Assembly: GCF_918698245.1 (NCBI RefSeq)
Contig: NZ_CAKKMS010000001.1
Coordinates: forward strand, 62,001-126,000
Reading direction: 5' to 3'
Length of the DNA: 64,000 nt
From: Pedobacter sp. Bi126
Lineage (GTDB): Bacteria; Bacteroidota; Bacteroidia; Sphingobacteriales; Sphingobacteriaceae
This document shows, one piece after another, positions 43,736-53,278 of this stretch (positions within the stretch are counted from its first letter, which is position 1; the number at the start of each line of letters is the position of its first letter). Position numbers and translations under genes: made by a program. Below the pieces are notes generated by a model. The model searched no databases and was not told the origin of the DNA. It saw only the letters and a program-made list of their open reading frames with translations.

Positions 43736-45517
43736 TTATTCCCAACCTGGGTTTTGTTTCAGGTTAGGGTTTCGTTGAAGATCGCTTAAAGGAATTGGAT
43801 AATAATAATTTCGCTCATTCCATTTCCGTGAGATTTCTTTCATCCAGGTGAGTTCGCCATTACTGCCGTTCTTTAACAATTGCGAATTGGCAGCGCTACC
43901 AATAGTTGCAGAAACATCAACATAAGTTACGCCAGCCACTCCAGGTGTTGGGCGCGTACCCTGATAAAATGCAACATCCAGAATGCCATCTTCATTTAAA
44001 TCCATAGGGGTATTTAAAGCTGGCACGTAGAAACCGTTCCATTCCTGTTCCATCAAGGGGCCTCTTTTCCACCTCAGTAAATCAGCATAACGCAGTCCTT
44101 CTAAACTAAGCTCAATACCCCTTTCTCTCCTGATTTCCAACAAAGTAGCATCAGTAATTCCAGGAAAATAATTGGCAATTAAATATGGATCGGCAAAGGT
44201 TGGCTTGATATTTAAACCTCCGGTAATTCCCGCTCTCGATCGTAGTGCACCAATAGTTAAAGCCCATTCCGCATCTGTTAGCGTGCCTAACTCGGCTTTT
44301 GCCTCCGCATAATTTAGCAGCACTTCTGCATAACGAAACAATGGAATTGCATTGGTATTTAGTGCACCTGCATCAAAGTAAGTATCATCAAGTGTGTATT
44401 TGATCGGCTGATAACCGGTAAAGGTATAAGAGAAAACCGGTGGCGCGGGTACCTGTTGTCCACTACTTATTCTTTTATAATCGCCTGAGCGGATGGTCTG
44501 TTTCAATCTTAAATCACGATTTTTCACCTCATCCTTAAAAAGCATAGTACTGTAGGCCGGATCATTGGTATATGGCGTGCCATCCAGTTTTAGGAAGGTA
44601 TTAATAAAGGTTCGGGTAAAACTTGCTTTTGCACCATATGTACCACTAGTCCACCACCAATTGGCCTCATTTAATACACCAAGGTTAACATCTGCAACAG
44701 CAGCTTGGAGCACTTCATTTATCAAGGGCGTATTGCTGGTAAATACCTGACGATAAGATGCCCCTGCACCTCCTGCTGTATTGAGTGAATAACCACCCTT
44801 TTTGATAATCTCATCTGCAGCTGAGGCAGCATCTTCCAGCCATTTGTTTGCCGTTGCACCCAAACTTAGCTCCGTATGATATTTCCTATACGTGCCCTCA
44901 AAAAGACAGATCCGCGATTTGTAAGCATAGGCGACCCATTTGGTAATTGTGGTGCGACTGGGATCATTGGTAGCCAGAATGTTGGCACAGGCAAAATTGA
45001 TATCAGCCAGTACAGAGTCCATCACCAGTTCTCTTTTATTTCTGCCTGCATTTAATGCCGGGTCATCAATATCTAAAGGCTTGTTAATCCAGGGTACATC
45101 GCCAAAACGCTTTACCTTTTCCATATAAAAATAAGCACGGAAATAACGTGCTATGCCTAGATAGTTGTTGCGAACTGTTGGCGATACAGCAGGATCGTTA
45201 CAGTTTTCTATAAAATAATTAATGTTCCTTAAATCTCTCCAGGTCCAGCCAGAGCTATTATTGGCGGCAAAACCACCCTGCCGGATAAAATCAGGCACAG
45301 ATTTAACCGCAAGATAATCGGACATGGCATCCTGGCTGGTAGAGTTTTTGGGAAGAAAATCCATACCATAAAAGGAATTAGTATATAATTTAAGTCCGTT
45401 CTCTGTACCGAAAACCGCTTTTTTAGTGGCTGTAGATTCTGGTTGCTGATCTAATTTTTTGCAGGCCGCCAAACCCAGGCAGGCTAAAAGAATCCAGATA
45501 TATTGTTTTTTCATCAT
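43736..45517 (-). CDS. RagB/SusD-family lipoprotein
   Basis: A 593-residue lipoprotein with lipobox LACLGLAACKK, then LDQQPESTATKKAVF. The helical core includes NNYLGIARYFRAYFYMEKVKRFGDVPWI, and the C-terminus has SLEGLRYADLLRWKRGP and ends YYYPIPLSDLQRNPNLKQNPGW, as in most SusD proteins. Partner of the SusC at 45541 (gap 23). Ligand unknown; the co-encoded EEP enzyme is the only hint. Confidence 0.93.
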   Translation of the reverse strand: MMKKQYIWILLACLGLAACKKLDQQPESTATKKAVFGTENGLKLYTNSFYGMDFLPKNSTSQDAMSDYLAVKSVPDFIRQGGFAANNSSGWTWRDLRNINYFIENCNDPAVSPTVRNNYLGIARYFRAYFYMEKVKRFGDVPWINKPLDIDDPALNAGRNKRELVMDSVLADINFACANILATNDPSRTTITKWVAYAYKSRICLFEGTYRKYHTELSLGATANKWLEDAASAADEIIKKGGYSLNTAGGAGASYRQVFTSNTPLINEVLQAAVADVNLGVLNEANWWWTSGTYGAKASFTRTFINTFLKLDGTPYTNDPAYSTMLFKDEVKNRDLRLKQTIRSGDYKRISSGQQVPAPPVFSYTFTGYQPIKYTLDDTYFDAGALNTNAIPLFRYAEVLLNYAEAKAELGTLTDAEWALTIGALRSRAGITGGLNIKPTFADPYLIANYFPGITDATLLEIRRERGIELSLEGLRYADLLRWKRGPLMEQEWNGFYVPALNTPMDLNEDGILDVAFYQGTRPTPGVAGVTYVDVSATIGSAANSQLLKNGSNGELTWMKEISRKWNERNYYYPIPLSDLQRNPNLKQNPGWE

Positions 45518-45540
45518 TTCTATTATTTTTAATCAATAGC

Positions 45541-48500
45541 CTAAAAACCAATGTTTAATCCAAAAGAATAAGACTTCATTAAAGGGTAGTTATAACCATC
45601 ACCATTTGTACTGTTCGGATTCAAGTCCTGATCTGAAGGCACCGCATTTTCAACATCGATGGTATGTTTTACAATTTTGTACATCGGTGAATAGGTAAAT
45701 AGGTTTTCACCTGAGAAAAACACCTTCACACTACGTGCACCGATCTTATTTATCCATTTGCTTGGCAGATTATACCCAACCTGAAGATTTTTCATCCTTA
45801 AGTAAGCCACATTCTGGAGGTACTTCGTTTGCGCCACGCCCAGTGTACGGTTGGTATTGCTCGATGCAGCCCTCGACATCGTTCTTGGGAAATAGGCATC
45901 AGTATGCTGTGGTGTCCACATGTTGCCCAAATGAAAAGTTGGTATATTATTGTATGGTCTGTTATACTGCCCCCAGAACATTTCTGTTTCTGTGCTTGGA
46001 TACCATTGCTGTTTGCCTACCCCCTGGAAGAAGACAGAAAATGAGATATTATGCCAATCTGCACCCAGATTAATGCCATAAAGATATCGCGGTGCTGAGT
46101 TTCCAATGATTTTTCTATCTCCAGATTTACCTACCTTGTTCTCGCCTACATTGATGAAACCATCTCCATTCAGGTCTTTAAGTTTGATATCGCCAGCGAA
46201 CCATTTACCGCTTGGAGATGCCCTCATCTGCGGATCCTGTTTGGCGTGAGCTGCTATATCGGCATCATCAATAAAGAAACCTTCGGTTTCATAACCCCAA
46301 ATTTCCCCCAAAGTCTGCCCCTCATAGTAATCGCTCAATAACTTATCTGGATTATTGTATTTATCGATCTTGGTCTTATTATCAGAAAGGGTTAGCCTCA
46401 CATTATACCTAAAGGGTTTGTCTGATCTTCCGATCCGATCATTCCAACCAATTGAAACTTCCCAGCCTCGGGTTGTTAAGTCTGCGTAGTTGCCTTTGGG
46501 CACATCGGCACCAAATACTGCAGGTGGGGTAAGGCCAAAAGTAAACATGTCAGTAGTTTTACGGATATAAGCATCTCCTGTGAAAGTCAAACGTCCTGAA
46601 AGCATGGTCAGATCTAAACCCAAGTTGGTCGTTGTAGAGGTTTCCCAGGTTAAGCCATCTGGCAATACTGCCGGAATCTTGGTTGTTTGTGGTTTAACAC
46701 CATTCAGGATAACACCTGATTGGCTGATATTGAAGATCTCTTGGAATGCGTATGAAGCAATATTACCATTTCCAAGAGAGCCGTAAGAAGCCCTTAATTT
46801 TAAATCAGAAATAAACTTATCGGATACTTTCCAAAAAGGCTCTTTATTGATCCTCCATCCTGCCGAAACTGACGGAAAAAACCCATAACGCTGATCGGAA
46901 GGGAATTTCGAAGACCCATCATAACGTGCATTCACCTCTACCAGATAACGATCTTTAAAAGCGTAATTTAATCTGGAAAATCCACCCAAAATTGCCCACT
47001 GTTCGTAACCTCCACCTGTATTAATTGATTGGCCCAAAGCAAGGTTAAGGTCTGTGGCGTCTTCAAAAATAATCCCATTACGCTGAATGGCAACACGGTT
47101 ATAAGTAGATTGCTCATAGTTGTAACCTGCCATTACTTTTAAATAATGATCAGCCCCAAAATGGTTTTCGAACTCCGCATAAATATTGGTGGCAAGGTAA
47201 TTGGTTTCGCGCTTATCGAACAACAGATCATTCGTGGTTGTACCCACGTAGGCAGTTACCCCGCGTACATTGCTATAAGGCACCTGTACCCTTTTTTGTT
47301 CGATATCGTTGTTGGTATTACGAAAAGTAAAATCAGCATTTATCCTCAATTTATTATTTAAGAAATTACTCCTTAAGCCTGTAATATTCCTAAAAACCTG
47401 GCGTCGGGTATCAATCCCGTTCTTCCCGTAAATAAAATCACCTACGGTATACGCAGAAGCAAACGTTAATGATCCATCATGATTAAATAAAGGCATTGTT
47501 GGTTTTCCTTCATCGGCAATGTTTCGCCATATACCACCACCTTCACCCACATTAATTGGATTGTGGTAATTCATTACAGAGTAATCGGCATTGTTTTCGA
47601 TACTCAGCCATGGAAAAACCTGAACCGAACCTCTTGCCCGGATATTTTTCATGTCGTAATCATCGCTATTGTATCTAAACAACCCACCTTGATTTAAGAA
47701 ACGGCCTGAAACCAGAAACGAAGCTTTATCACTACCGCCACTTACCGACAAATTATTTTCAAAAGCAGCAGTATTTCTTTTATACAGCTCGGCATAATAA
47801 TCGGTGCTACCATAATAAATGTATTCTCCGGTAGTTGGGTTAACCTCGATCTGATTGTAAGGCTGACCAGATTCTGCTCTTTTCTTAAATTCGTCAAGAT
47901 ATGCCTGCGAGAATTTCTGAGTTTTGTTCGCATTTTGAGGAAAAGCACCATCACCATTTACAAAAGCTTCGGCAAACATTTTTGCCCAGGTGTAACCATC
48001 AGTTACATAATCGGGAACCTGCAATGGACTTTTTATAGCATAGTTGGATGAATATGAAACATTAGTGCGTCCTTTCTCCGCTTTTTTAGTTGTGATCAGC
48101 ACAACCCCAAAAACACCCCTCGCACCATAAATGGCCGCAGATGCAGCGTCCTTTAAGATAGAGACACTTTCAACGTCGTTAGGGTTAAGCAAACTCGGAT
48201 CTCCTTCAAAACCATCAATAAGGATGAGTGCATTACCCCCCTGACCAATAGAAGTTGTACCCCTGATATTATAGTTTGGTGATTGTGTGGGCTTACCGTC
48301 CATCATTTTCAGATTTAGATTAGGAAGAAGTCCCTGAAGCCCTTGTGTAAGGTTGGTAATCGGTCTGTTCTCAATGCTCTTTGACGTAATCTGATCAACA
48401 GCACCAGTTGCATTTTCCCTCTTTTGGGTACCATATCCCACAACAAGCACCTCGTTTAAACTTCCAGTCTCGCCTTTAAGGGTTACATTCAGCGTGGTTG

Positions 48501-48849
48501 TTTCGTTGCTTTTCACCACAACTTTATTCAGGGTTACTGCAGTATAGGATATGAAACTTACCTGGATATTGTAAGTTCCATCAGGAACGTTTATGCTAAA
48601 GCTACCATCGGGTTTGCTCTGCACAACTTTGTTTAATTCCTTGATGAGGATACTCGCACCCGGGAGTGGGTCGCCCTTTTCATCAACGACCCTACCGCTG
48701 ATGGTTCCTGTGCCTTGCTTTTTTATGGAATGGACTGCATTACCCCAATAAATCGCCGCATTTGCAGGTACTGAGATTACACCGGATAATAGACTTGCCA
48801 ATGACGCGCATAGCAAAAACTTCCGCTTAAGCAGTAAAGGTTTTTTCAT
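45541..48849 (-). CDS. SusC/RagA-family TonB-dependent transporter
   Basis: A 1102-residue outer-membrane protein of the commonest SusC type: signal peptide, carboxypeptidase-like domain (ISGRVVDEKGDPLPGASILI), the plug start LNEVLVVGYGTQKRENATGAV, then IRGTTSIGQGGNALILIDG and AIYGARGVFGVVLITT, and a barrel ending in KSYSFGLNIGF. First gene of the SusC-SusD-EEP operon. A -7 box TAGCTTTG is about 70 bases upstream. No sigma/anti-sigma pair is adjacent. Confidence 0.94.
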   Translation of the reverse strand: MKKPLLLKRKFLLCASLASLLSGVISVPANAAIYWGNAVHSIKKQGTGTISGRVVDEKGDPLPGASILIKELNKVVQSKPDGSFSINVPDGTYNIQVSFISYTAVTLNKVVVKSNETTTLNVTLKGETGSLNEVLVVGYGTQKRENATGAVDQITSKSIENRPITNLTQGLQGLLPNLNLKMMDGKPTQSPNYNIRGTTSIGQGGNALILIDGFEGDPSLLNPNDVESVSILKDAASAAIYGARGVFGVVLITTKKAEKGRTNVSYSSNYAIKSPLQVPDYVTDGYTWAKMFAEAFVNGDGAFPQNANKTQKFSQAYLDEFKKRAESGQPYNQIEVNPTTGEYIYYGSTDYYAELYKRNTAAFENNLSVSGGSDKASFLVSGRFLNQGGLFRYNSDDYDMKNIRARGSVQVFPWLSIENNADYSVMNYHNPINVGEGGGIWRNIADEGKPTMPLFNHDGSLTFASAYTVGDFIYGKNGIDTRRQVFRNITGLRSNFLNNKLRINADFTFRNTNNDIEQKRVQVPYSNVRGVTAYVGTTTNDLLFDKRETNYLATNIYAEFENHFGADHYLKVMAGYNYEQSTYNRVAIQRNGIIFEDATDLNLALGQSINTGGGYEQWAILGGFSRLNYAFKDRYLVEVNARYDGSSKFPSDQRYGFFPSVSAGWRINKEPFWKVSDKFISDLKLRASYGSLGNGNIASYAFQEIFNISQSGVILNGVKPQTTKIPAVLPDGLTWETSTTTNLGLDLTMLSGRLTFTGDAYIRKTTDMFTFGLTPPAVFGADVPKGNYADLTTRGWEVSIGWNDRIGRSDKPFRYNVRLTLSDNKTKIDKYNNPDKLLSDYYEGQTLGEIWGYETEGFFIDDADIAAHAKQDPQMRASPSGKWFAGDIKLKDLNGDGFINVGENKVGKSGDRKIIGNSAPRYLYGINLGADWHNISFSVFFQGVGKQQWYPSTETEMFWGQYNRPYNNIPTFHLGNMWTPQHTDAYFPRTMSRAASSNTNRTLGVAQTKYLQNVAYLRMKNLQVGYNLPSKWINKIGARSVKVFFSGENLFTYSPMYKIVKHTIDVENAVPSDQDLNPNSTNGDGYNYPLMKSYSFGLNIGF

Positions 48850-49216
48850 GTTAATTAAAAATTAGTAATCGGCCCTAAACCGTTTTAGTTTATATTCTTG
48901 GTCCCTTAGAATGCAGGCAAAGCTACTCGCCCCATGTAAACACTATATTAACTTACTTTAATTTTTAAAGCCTAAACGAATTAGCTGAGGAATGGAGAAA
49001 TTGAGTTGTAACAATTTCTAAAAAAATTGCGAGATACCCCTTTATACCAAAAGTTAGTTAAAGTTGAGCCTACAAATAGCGTAGAATACAGGGGTAAATA
49101 GTAATCAATCGATAATGCCATTTTTTGAAATGATGTTCCCAGATTTTTTTTCACCGTTCAATCCCATCAAAGTGGTTTCGATCGTCAGGCACATTGCATT
49201 TATCTTTGCACATTTC
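48850..49216. other. Control region of SusC-SusD-EEP operon
   Basis: About 370 bases without a gene, between the divergently placed end of the ester-cyclase gene and SusC. It holds the -7 box at 48918. Several T-rich stretches near 49140 could stop transcription from the right, but no clear hairpin is seen. Confidence 0.5.
48918..48925 (-). promoter_or_regulatory. -7 box TAGCTTTG before SusC
   Basis: Exact TAnnTTTG match on the minus strand, leaving a leader of about 60 bases before the ATG at 48849. Confidence 0.45.
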
Positions 49217-50074
49217 TCACTCTTTAAATTTTGAATATAGTCCTCTTTCCATTTTTATATTTAATCGCTGGTAAAATTCAACAGGATTAAATGCTATTCG
49301 CTTATATTCTGTTTGTACGGTTGTTTTCGCTTGATTCAGTTTGTCCTGATTTTCCCAAGCGGCAATTGTTATAATGACCAAATTACCCTCACTGTCTTTT
49401 TGTTCGAAAACCTGATCACTTATAAAGCCTGGCAAAGTTTTTATAAACACCCTGTTATAATTCATTCTCTCTACAAACTCTTCAACTGATACTTTGGGAA
49501 CTGAAAACTTATCAACGAAGTATACCTCATCACGATTTTCTTTTTTATTGGATAAATTTGTGAGGCTGATGGGTAAGACATCCAACTGTTGTAAAAAGCC
49601 TAAGCGGTCCGTTTGTGTCTGACTTCCAGTTATTTTGCCATTTTTAAATTCATAGGTTACTATTCCATCAACAGAAACAGTTTTATTGGTTGGCGGAATA
49701 TTCTGGAATTGATTTTTATGAGTTCCACTAAATTTTTGTTTCACGACTACTTTATTTCCACCAGCAATTATCTCTTTTACTTTCCATTGAGCGTCTGGAA
49801 ATGCTTTTGTTAACTCAGATATTGTTTCTTGAAAGCCAGCGGCGCCCTTGGCTCCAAACTGGTTTATATAATCCGGCGAAATTATCTCTGATAACTTCTC
49901 ATACCGTTTTTTTAAAAATACCGTATCGTAGAGGAAATAAATGAGCCCTTTTTGTTTAATGTTATCCATTTTATTTGATTTTTCTAGTGACCTGTTAGTA
50001 ACTTGGGAAAAGCTATTTTGCTTGCACATCATTACGGTGCATAATGCGAAGGTTATTCTGAGTATTGAAGTCAT
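49217..50074 (-). CDS. Secreted ester-cyclase (SnoaL-like) / ABM-like fusion protein
   Basis: A 285-residue protein. A probable signal peptide (ILRITFALCTVMM) is followed by a SnoaL-like polyketide-cyclase/NTF2 fold (about 40-170) with YINQFGAKGAAGFQETISEL and IVTYEFKNGKITGSQTQTDRLGFLQQL. The C-terminal half (about 185-285) looks like an antibiotic-biosynthesis-monooxygenase dimeric alpha/beta barrel: NYNRVFIKTLPGFISDQVFEQ and VIITIAAWENQDKLNQAK. Both are small-molecule folds usually found as single proteins. It is encoded 67 bases after an AraC regulator, probably in the same unit. Function unknown. Confidence 0.7.
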   Translation of the reverse strand: MTSILRITFALCTVMMCKQNSFSQVTNRSLEKSNKMDNIKQKGLIYFLYDTVFLKKRYEKLSEIISPDYINQFGAKGAAGFQETISELTKAFPDAQWKVKEIIAGGNKVVVKQKFSGTHKNQFQNIPPTNKTVSVDGIVTYEFKNGKITGSQTQTDRLGFLQQLDVLPISLTNLSNKKENRDEVYFVDKFSVPKVSVEEFVERMNYNRVFIKTLPGFISDQVFEQKDSEGNLVIITIAAWENQDKLNQAKTTVQTEYKRIAFNPVEFYQRLNIKMERGLYSKFKE

Positions 50075-50141
50075 CGGTTATATTTTTTATACTTCAAATT
50101 TCAGAACAACTCAAGCCAAATCATTGTAAAAAATCATTGAA

Positions 50142-50915
50142 TTACCAAAAGTTAGGCGATTTATAGAACACTGATGGTGTTTGCCCGGTAAACAGCTTAA
50201 AGTCTTTATTGAAATGAGGTTGGTCGTAATATCCTGCGTTAAAAGCTATGCCTGCCAGGCTTTCTGCTTGTTGTTTCTGTCTCACAATTGCCTCCATCCT
50301 TATAATAGAGGAGAATTGTTTTGGCGATGTGCCAACTGTTTTTCTAAACCTCTTTTCAAAAGCGTCATTACTGATATAAAGCGTGTCTGCTAATTCTTTT
50401 ATTCTGATTGCACCTTTTGTTGAATGAATTATTTCTACGGCTGCTGAGATTAATCTGTCAGGTTTATGGCTATCTAATCGCGATAATAAAAACTGCTCAA
50501 TGATGGCAATCCTCTGAATATTGTTTTGAGCTTCGCCTAATTGTTCTTCAATAATTTCAATTGTATCTCTCTTAATGAAAGCATCAAGAGAAATACTTTC
50601 TTCAAAGAGTTCATAGAGCGGTTCGTTAAAAAATGCTTTAGCTCCTGTCTCTTTAAACTGAACAACTATGGTAGCGGAATCTTGTAAATAGTGGATGAGT
50701 CTTACCGACTTTCTTAAACCAGAAATAGTTGAAGCAGGCAAAAGTTCTTCTCTATCGTCTGATAGGTAACTGACCTGCCCCTTGTAACGAAAAGCAACAA
50801 CAAGCGAGGTTCCCGGCAAAATCCTATTTGTCATTTCCACTTCACTTTCAACAATTCTGTATGCCTTGATGAAAGGTCTCAGTAATTCGGTCGGTATATA
50901 CTCTTCGATTCTCAT
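50142..50915 (-). CDS. AraC-family transcriptional regulator
   Basis: A 257-residue regulator. The N-terminal part (EYIPTELLRPFIKAYRIVES ... ILPGTSLVVAFRYKG) is of the DUF6597/cupin-like kind. The C-terminal double helix-turn-helix has IRIKELADTLYISNDAFEKRFRKTVGTSP and the closing AraC signature FNAGYYDQPHFNKDFKLFTGQTPSVF. It probably controls the ester-cyclase fusion gene after it. A gene remnant lies 32 bases before its ATG. Confidence 0.9.
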   Translation of the reverse strand: MRIEEYIPTELLRPFIKAYRIVESEVEMTNRILPGTSLVVAFRYKGQVSYLSDDREELLPASTISGLRKSVRLIHYLQDSATIVVQFKETGAKAFFNEPLYELFEESISLDAFIKRDTIEIIEEQLGEAQNNIQRIAIIEQFLLSRLDSHKPDRLISAAVEIIHSTKGAIRIKELADTLYISNDAFEKRFRKTVGTSPKQFSSIIRMEAIVRQKQQAESLAGIAFNAGYYDQPHFNKDFKLFTGQTPSVFYKSPNFW

Positions 50916-50947
50916 TTTTGCTGTTGGTACTGATAAAAATACAGCTT

Positions 50948-51115
50948 CTATTTATGCTGTACAAAATTTTTCTCGGATATATCCCTCCAATAACCTGACA
51001 GGATACCAGGATTGACTTCAATTTTTCTTCCTGTCACAGGAATTCCCATGGCATCTAACCCTAGGAAGATATTGATTTTATGAACTTCATCATCATCGAA
51101 AAAATCAGCAGACAA
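50948..51115 (-). pseudogene. 3' fragment of an unidentified gene
   Basis: A 55-codon frame that reads like the end of a protein: ADFFDDDEVHKINIFLGLDA, then GIPVTGRKIEVNPGILSGYW and RDISEKNFVQHK, stop. It can only start at a TTG and has no leader of its own; a TAA stands three codons further upstream. It lies in the same direction as the AraC gene, 32 bases upstream of it, and just where the base composition changes. It probably is the stump of a gene cut by insertion of the GC-richer block on the right. The family is not recognised. Confidence 0.5.
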
Positions 51116-51224
51116 TAAGCATTAATCCCCCTATCGATCATAAATCCGACGCGCTCAAAAAAAACTGACCTTATAAACAAAGTAAATTGACACGCTAAAC
51201 AAAATCCACCTTTGAGTAACCGCC

Positions 51225-51232
51225 TACATTTG
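51225..51232 (+). promoter_or_regulatory. -7 box TACATTTG before SDR gene
   Basis: Exact TAnnTTTG match, 26 bases before the ATG at 51259. No good -33 element at the usual distance. Confidence 0.5.
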
Positions 51233-51258
51233 TCCTATAACATTTAATCAAAAACAAG

Positions 51259-52278
51259 ATGGAAAAAAACAATTATCAAGGCGCGTTACAACACCCACTG
51301 GGGTCAGGTTTTAGCGCTACCTCAACAGCAGCAGAAGTCATCAAAGGCATTGACCTTAAAGGAAAGATCGCCATCGTGACCGGTGGCAACGCCGGCATCG
51401 GTCTGGAAACCACAAAAGTACTGGCCTCAGCGGGTGCAACCGTGATCGTACCGGCAAGGGACATCGAAAAAGCAAGGAAAAACCTCCAAGGCATTCCTAA
51501 CGTGGAAATCGAAATAATGGATCTTGCCAGACCTGACACTATCGATGCGTTTGCTGAAAAATTCCTGGCATCAGGCAGACCACTGCACATACTCATCAAT
51601 AATGCAGGAATCATGTGGGTGCCTTTGCAAAGAGACAGCCGTGGTTTCGAATCACAGCTATCCACCAATTACTTTGGACAGTTTCAGCTGGTCGCAAGAT
51701 TATGGCCAGCACTTAAAGATGCTCATGGCGCACGCGTAGTTAACGTTTCTTCATTGGGTCACCACATGGCATCCTTTAATTTCGATGATCCCAATTTCGA
51801 GCACAGGGAATATCAAACGCTCCTTGGATATGGACAATCAAAAACTGCCAGCAACCTTTTCGCGCTCGAATTAGATAACCGCGCAAAAGCGCATCAGGTA
51901 AGGGCCTACTCCTTACACCCCGGATCGATCGCTGGAACAGAACTAGCCAGGGATGCCGATATGGAACTGTTCAAACAAATGGGCTTTTTTGATGAAAACG
52001 GCGATATGCGCCCAGAAATATTGGCCAGTCTGAAAACCATTCAACAGGGTGCTGCAACATCCATTTGGGCCGCCACCAGTCCACAGCTCAACAACATAGG
52101 AGGTGTTTACTGCGAAGATACCGATATCGCCGAACTGCTGTCAGAAAATCCTTCCATTCAAACTGATGCTAAACTGCACCAAAGTGGCGCAATGGACTAT
52201 TCATTGGATGAAAGCAGTGCTAAAAAGCTATGGGACTTGACCGAGGAAATGACAGGAATTAAATTCAACGTGAACTAG
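51259..52278 (+). CDS. Short-chain dehydrogenase/reductase
   Basis: A 339-residue NAD(P)-dependent oxidoreductase of the WWOX/retinol-dehydrogenase-like kind. Nucleotide-binding motif TGGNAGIG, NNAG in LHILINNAGIMWV, catalytic Ser in VVNVSSLGHH and Y-x-x-x-K in GYGQSKTASN. A 30-residue N-terminal extension precedes the Rossmann fold. It starts a short block that includes a ruined SDR and an AraC regulator; the block is richer in GC and in CTG leucine codons than the neighbouring genes, which suggests acquisition from another lineage. Substrate unknown. Confidence 0.88.
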   Translation: MEKNNYQGALQHPLGSGFSATSTAAEVIKGIDLKGKIAIVTGGNAGIGLETTKVLASAGATVIVPARDIEKARKNLQGIPNVEIEIMDLARPDTIDAFAEKFLASGRPLHILINNAGIMWVPLQRDSRGFESQLSTNYFGQFQLVARLWPALKDAHGARVVNVSSLGHHMASFNFDDPNFEHREYQTLLGYGQSKTASNLFALELDNRAKAHQVRAYSLHPGSIAGTELARDADMELFKQMGFFDENGDMRPEILASLKTIQQGAATSIWAATSPQLNNIGGVYCEDTDIAELLSENPSIQTDAKLHQSGAMDYSLDESSAKKLWDLTEEMTGIKFNVN

Positions 52279-52281
52279 GCC

Positions 52282-52452
52282 ATGAAAAACTTAAAAGGAA
52301 AAACCGCCCTGATTACCGACGGAAACAGCGGCATCGGCTATGCTGCTGTTGAACAGCTGAAAGAAAACGGAGCATAGGTGGTTATCACTGGCTCAGCGTA
52401 TCTGATCGATGGCGGCCATTGCATCTCATGGAATGTAATGAAAAACCAATAA
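52282..52452 (+). pseudogene. Remnant of a second SDR gene, internally deleted
   Basis: The frame begins MKNLKGKTALITDGNSGIGY, the nucleotide-binding start of an SDR, then meets a TAG stop at codon 32 and goes on in frame through VVITGSAYLIDGGHC to a TAA. TG-SAYLIDGG is the usual C-terminal end of SDR proteins, so about 200 residues between the VVITG strand and the TGS end are missing. The join falls in the TGG/CGG-like sequence common to both places, so recombination between short homologies is likely. The TGG glycine motif is also worn (TDGNSGIG). Not functional. Confidence 0.85.
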
Positions 52453-52462
52453 CTTTATCACA

Positions 52463-53278
52463 ATGGAACATATATCCAAATACCTGACCAAGGACATCAA
52501 GCTTTCCAGCTACGAAGATAAGCTGTTCAAATCCGACCTGATGTTTGACGACCACATGCTGGTATGGTTCATTTCCGGAGAAACTAAGATCATACAGGCA
52601 GAATCCACCTTCAGCTTTAAAACAGGCGATATTTTTCTGATCCCAAGGAACGAACTGGCTACAATCATCAACTATCCGAAAAACGGCCTGCCGCATAAAA
52701 CCGTGGTGATGCATTTATCTACCGAGCGGTTAAAAAAGTTCTATGAAAAAACCGAGCATAACAAGAAAACACAGCCCCAGCAGAAAATTTACCGTTTCAG
52801 CAACCACCCGCTACTGGAAAGCTGTCTGGCTTCCCTGATCCCCTATTTTGATGTGGAAAGTGAGTTCCCGGAAAGCCTGGCCACCCTTAAAATTGAAGAG
52901 GCGATCAACATCCTACGGCTGATCGATCCCAGTATAGATAGTGTCCTTGCCAACTTTGATGTTCCGGGTAAGATTGACCTGATCGACTTCATGCAGCGCA
53001 ACTTCATGTTCAACATGTCTCTGGAAAAACTGGGCTACCTGACCGGCCGTAGCCTGTCCACCTTCAACAGGGATTTTAAAAAACTATTCCATACCACGCC
53101 CCAGAAGTGGCTGACTGATAAAAGACTGGAACTGGCCCATTACTACCTGACCGAGAAAAAGAAAAAACCGACCGAGATTTACCTCGAAGTCGGCTTTGAA
53201 GACCTCTCCCATTTTTCCTTTATTTTCAAAAAGAAATACGGCGTTTCTCCTAATCGGCTTCCCTTAAATAGCCAATAA
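52463..53278 (+). CDS. AraC-family transcriptional regulator
   Basis: A 271-residue regulator. An N-terminal cupin-like effector domain (MLVWFISGETKII, FKTGDIFLIPRNELAT) is followed by a linker and a C-terminal HTH pair: MSLEKLGYLTGRSLSTFNRDFKKLFHTTPQKWL and LEVGFEDLSHFSFIFKKKYGVSPN. Leucine is mostly CTG and the gene is visibly GC-richer than those to either side. It lies ten bases after the SDR remnant, in one block with the intact SDR, and probably regulated the two SDR genes. Confidence 0.9.
   Translation: MEHISKYLTKDIKLSSYEDKLFKSDLMFDDHMLVWFISGETKIIQAESTFSFKTGDIFLIPRNELATIINYPKNGLPHKTVVMHLSTERLKKFYEKTEHNKKTQPQQKIYRFSNHPLLESCLASLIPYFDVESEFPESLATLKIEEAINILRLIDPSIDSVLANFDVPGKIDLIDFMQRNFMFNMSLEKLGYLTGRSLSTFNRDFKKLFHTTPQKWLTDKRLELAHYYLTEKKKKPTEIYLEVGFEDLSHFSFIFKKKYGVSPNRLPLNSQ

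Noticed and set aside
45735..46073. 112-codon plus-strand frame inside SusC
   Set aside because: It is an antisense shadow of a well-supported SusC gene.
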